From positions 62,001-126,000 of the forward strand of contig NZ_PGGN01000002.1 in assembly GCF_003010935.1 (NCBI RefSeq): DNA of 64,000 nucleotides. Reading direction: 5' to 3'. Below the pieces are notes generated by a model, which had not been told where the DNA came from, did not search any database, and saw only the letters and a list, made by a program, of their open reading frames with translations. Both the position numbers and the translations under genes were made by a program. Origin of the DNA: Phyllobacterium endophyticum. Its GTDB lineage: Bacteria; Pseudomonadota; Alphaproteobacteria; Rhizobiales; Rhizobiaceae. This document shows positions 62,821-64,000 of this stretch, piece by piece; position 1 is the stretch's first letter; each line of letters starts with the position of its first letter.

Positions 62821-64000
62821 ATGTCTCAAGAAACGAATAGCGATCTTTATCCGGAACCGATCATCGCGAACACGAAATCCAACAAGGCGGGGTTGCGTCT
62901 TGTCCTCCTCGGCTTGCTGCTTATCGGCGTTTCGATCCTCTATTTCATCTATCGTGACCAGCTCGGACAGCAGTTCCTGCTTGGTCTTCTCGGAACGCTC
63001 GCCATGACTGGCGTGTTCTACCTGTTCGGCTCCGCAATCAATGTCATCCAGTTTACGCCCCGTGGGACAAGCGACGAACTCACCCGTGCGTTTGTCGATA
63101 CTTTCCCCGAAGGGACGGTCGTTTGCGACCAGAAGGGCCGCATCGTCTATGCAAACAGAGCCTATGCGGAACTGACTGGCGTCACCAATTCCAACGATGT
63201 GCGCGCGATCGAACATATTCTTTCCAGCGAAGCCGCGGCCTCCGATCCGATCTATCGCCTGGCCAATGCCGTGCGCGATGGTGTTTCGGGCCAGGAGGAG
63301 TTGCGCCTGTCACGTCCGCTCGATCCGTCGCGGGAGCCGGTACCGACATGGTACAGGGTCAAGGCGCGTCCAGTGGCCGGCATACCCGACCAGACGACAC
63401 CGGTATATGCGTGGCAGATCGCTGACATTTCGGCCGAACGCGCCGAACAGGAACGTTATTTCCAGGACATACAGGAAGCCATCGATCATCTCGACCACGC
63501 TCCGGCCGGCTTCTTCTCTGCCGATCCGGATGGCCGCATAATCTATATCAATGCCACGTTGGCGGAATGGCTTGGGGTCGACCTCACGCGCTTTACCCCC
63601 GGCTCCATGATGGTTCGGGATATAGTCGCAGGCAATGGCATGGCGCTGATCAACGCCGTCAAGACTGAGCCGGGCACCAGCCGCAACACTGTCATCGATC
63701 TGGACCTTGCCAAATCGAACGGCCAGAGCCTTGCCGTGCGGTTCTATCATCGCGTCCAGGCGCAGCGTGATGGCAGGCGCGGCCCGACACGCACCATCGT
63801 GCTGAATCGCGCCGAAGGCGAGGACAATTCAGCCGCCTTGCGCGCCGCCGAGGTGCGGTTCACCCGGTTCTTCAATTCCGCATCCATGGCTATCGCCGCC
63901 GTTGACGCAACAGGCAAGATCCTGCGGACCAATGCGCGTTTTCTTGGGCTGTTCGCGCCTGTGGTCGATCGCGATGACATAGACCGGCGTATTCCGCTTG
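62821..64000 (+). CDS. cckA: Cell-cycle sensor histidine kinase CckA, N-terminal part (cut by window edge)
   Basis: The first 393 codons encode an N-terminal membrane pair (about residues 25-75: LRLVLLGLLLIGVSILYFIY and LLGTLAMTGVFYLFGSA), then two PAS domains (about 90-230, with EGTVVCDQKGRIVYANRAYAEL; and about 235-330, with APAGFFSADPDGRIIYINAT), and the start of a third (from about 350). CckA, through ChpT, phosphorylates CtrA and controls replication, division and morphogenesis in alphaproteobacteria. The histidine kinase, receiver and stop lie beyond the window. ATG 62821 is used; TTG 62812 is an alternative. Confidence 0.92.
   Translation, partial: MSQETNSDLYPEPIIANTKSNKAGLRLVLLGLLLIGVSILYFIYRDQLGQQFLLGLLGTLAMTGVFYLFGSAINVIQFTPRGTSDELTRAFVDTFPEGTVVCDQKGRIVYANRAYAELTGVTNSNDVRAIEHILSSEAAASDPIYRLANAVRDGVSGQEELRLSRPLDPSREPVPTWYRVKARPVAGIPDQTTPVYAWQIADISAERAEQERYFQDIQEAIDHLDHAPAGFFSADPDGRIIYINATLAEWLGVDLTRFTPGSMMVRDIVAGNGMALINAVKTEPGTSRNTVIDLDLAKSNGQSLAVRFYHRVQAQRDGRRGPTRTIVLNRAEGEDNSAALRAAEVRFTRFFNSASMAIAAVDATGKILRTNARFLGLFAPVVDRDDIDRRIPL

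Noticed and set aside
62622-62822. 66-codon minus-strand frame upstream of cckA
   Set aside because: It begins at the very cckA start, has no ribosome site and covers the presumed promoter region.

Overview
The window reads as an ordinary chromosomal stretch of an alphaproteobacterium of the order Rhizobiales (Hyphomicrobiales), probably near the Brucellaceae/Phyllobacteriaceae. The evidence is a BA14K-family protein, a giant growth-pole-ring-like protein, CckA, a DksA that lacks zinc cysteines, a second glutamyl-tRNA synthetase, a malic enzyme with a phosphotransacetylase-like tail, DUF2865 and DUF2059 proteins, and an Mla operon with a STAS-fused permease. I see no insertion sequence, prophage, CRISPR array, tRNA or rRNA gene. 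Genes are dense on both strands with short operons. Several starts are TTG or GTG and are fixed by strong Shine-Dalgarno sequences.

Layout. 1-5.6 kb: glutathione transferases, a uracil-DNA-glycosylase-like protein, an Lrp regulator, a beta-hydroxyacid dehydrogenase and a membrane-anchored penicillin-acylase-family protein. 5.6-8.1 kb: a polar amino-acid ABC importer (binding protein, two permeases, no ATPase in view). 8.3-11.5 kb: a molybdenum-cofactor operon moaA - DMT transporter - mobA - mobB. 11.7-15 kb: a DUF971 protein and two L,D-transpeptidases. 15-19 kb: a four-gene operon of circularly permuted ATP-grasp, alpha-E protein, transglutaminase-like protein and the Anbu proteasome homologue. 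19-31 kb: housekeeping genes (gph, rpiA, gor plus a gamma-glutamylcyclotransferase, class II DAHP synthase, nhaA, dgkA, nadE) and a small 57-residue protein. 31-42 kb: an ABC exporter, gltX, malic enzyme, an LpxH-like phosphatase coupled to a glycosyltransferase, an MFS transporter and an L-Ala-D/L-Glu-epimerase-type enzyme. 42-46 kb: mlaE-mlaF-mlaD-lipoprotein. 46-51 kb: the 1658-residue growth-pole-ring-like protein, with 15 exact-length 29-residue repeats. 51-57 kb: a degenerate Hpt protein, an SDR/HxlR divergent pair, a ferredoxin and its reductase, and folP-folK. 57-64 kb: YcjX/YcjF, a SixA-like phosphatase, dksA, a FliO-like protein and the start of cckA.

How the genes fit together. Several loci bear on the envelope and unipolar growth typical of Rhizobiales: the L,D-transpeptidases, the growth-pole-ring-like protein, the Mla lipid transport operon, dgkA, the LpxH-like phosphatase with its glycosyltransferase, and CckA. 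The two most interesting objects are the Anbu / ATP-grasp / alpha-E / transglutaminase operon, whose makeup suggests a peptide-ligation and cleavage pathway with unknown substrate, and the repeat architecture of the giant coiled-coil protein with a phosphoacceptor-less Hpt gene diverging from it.
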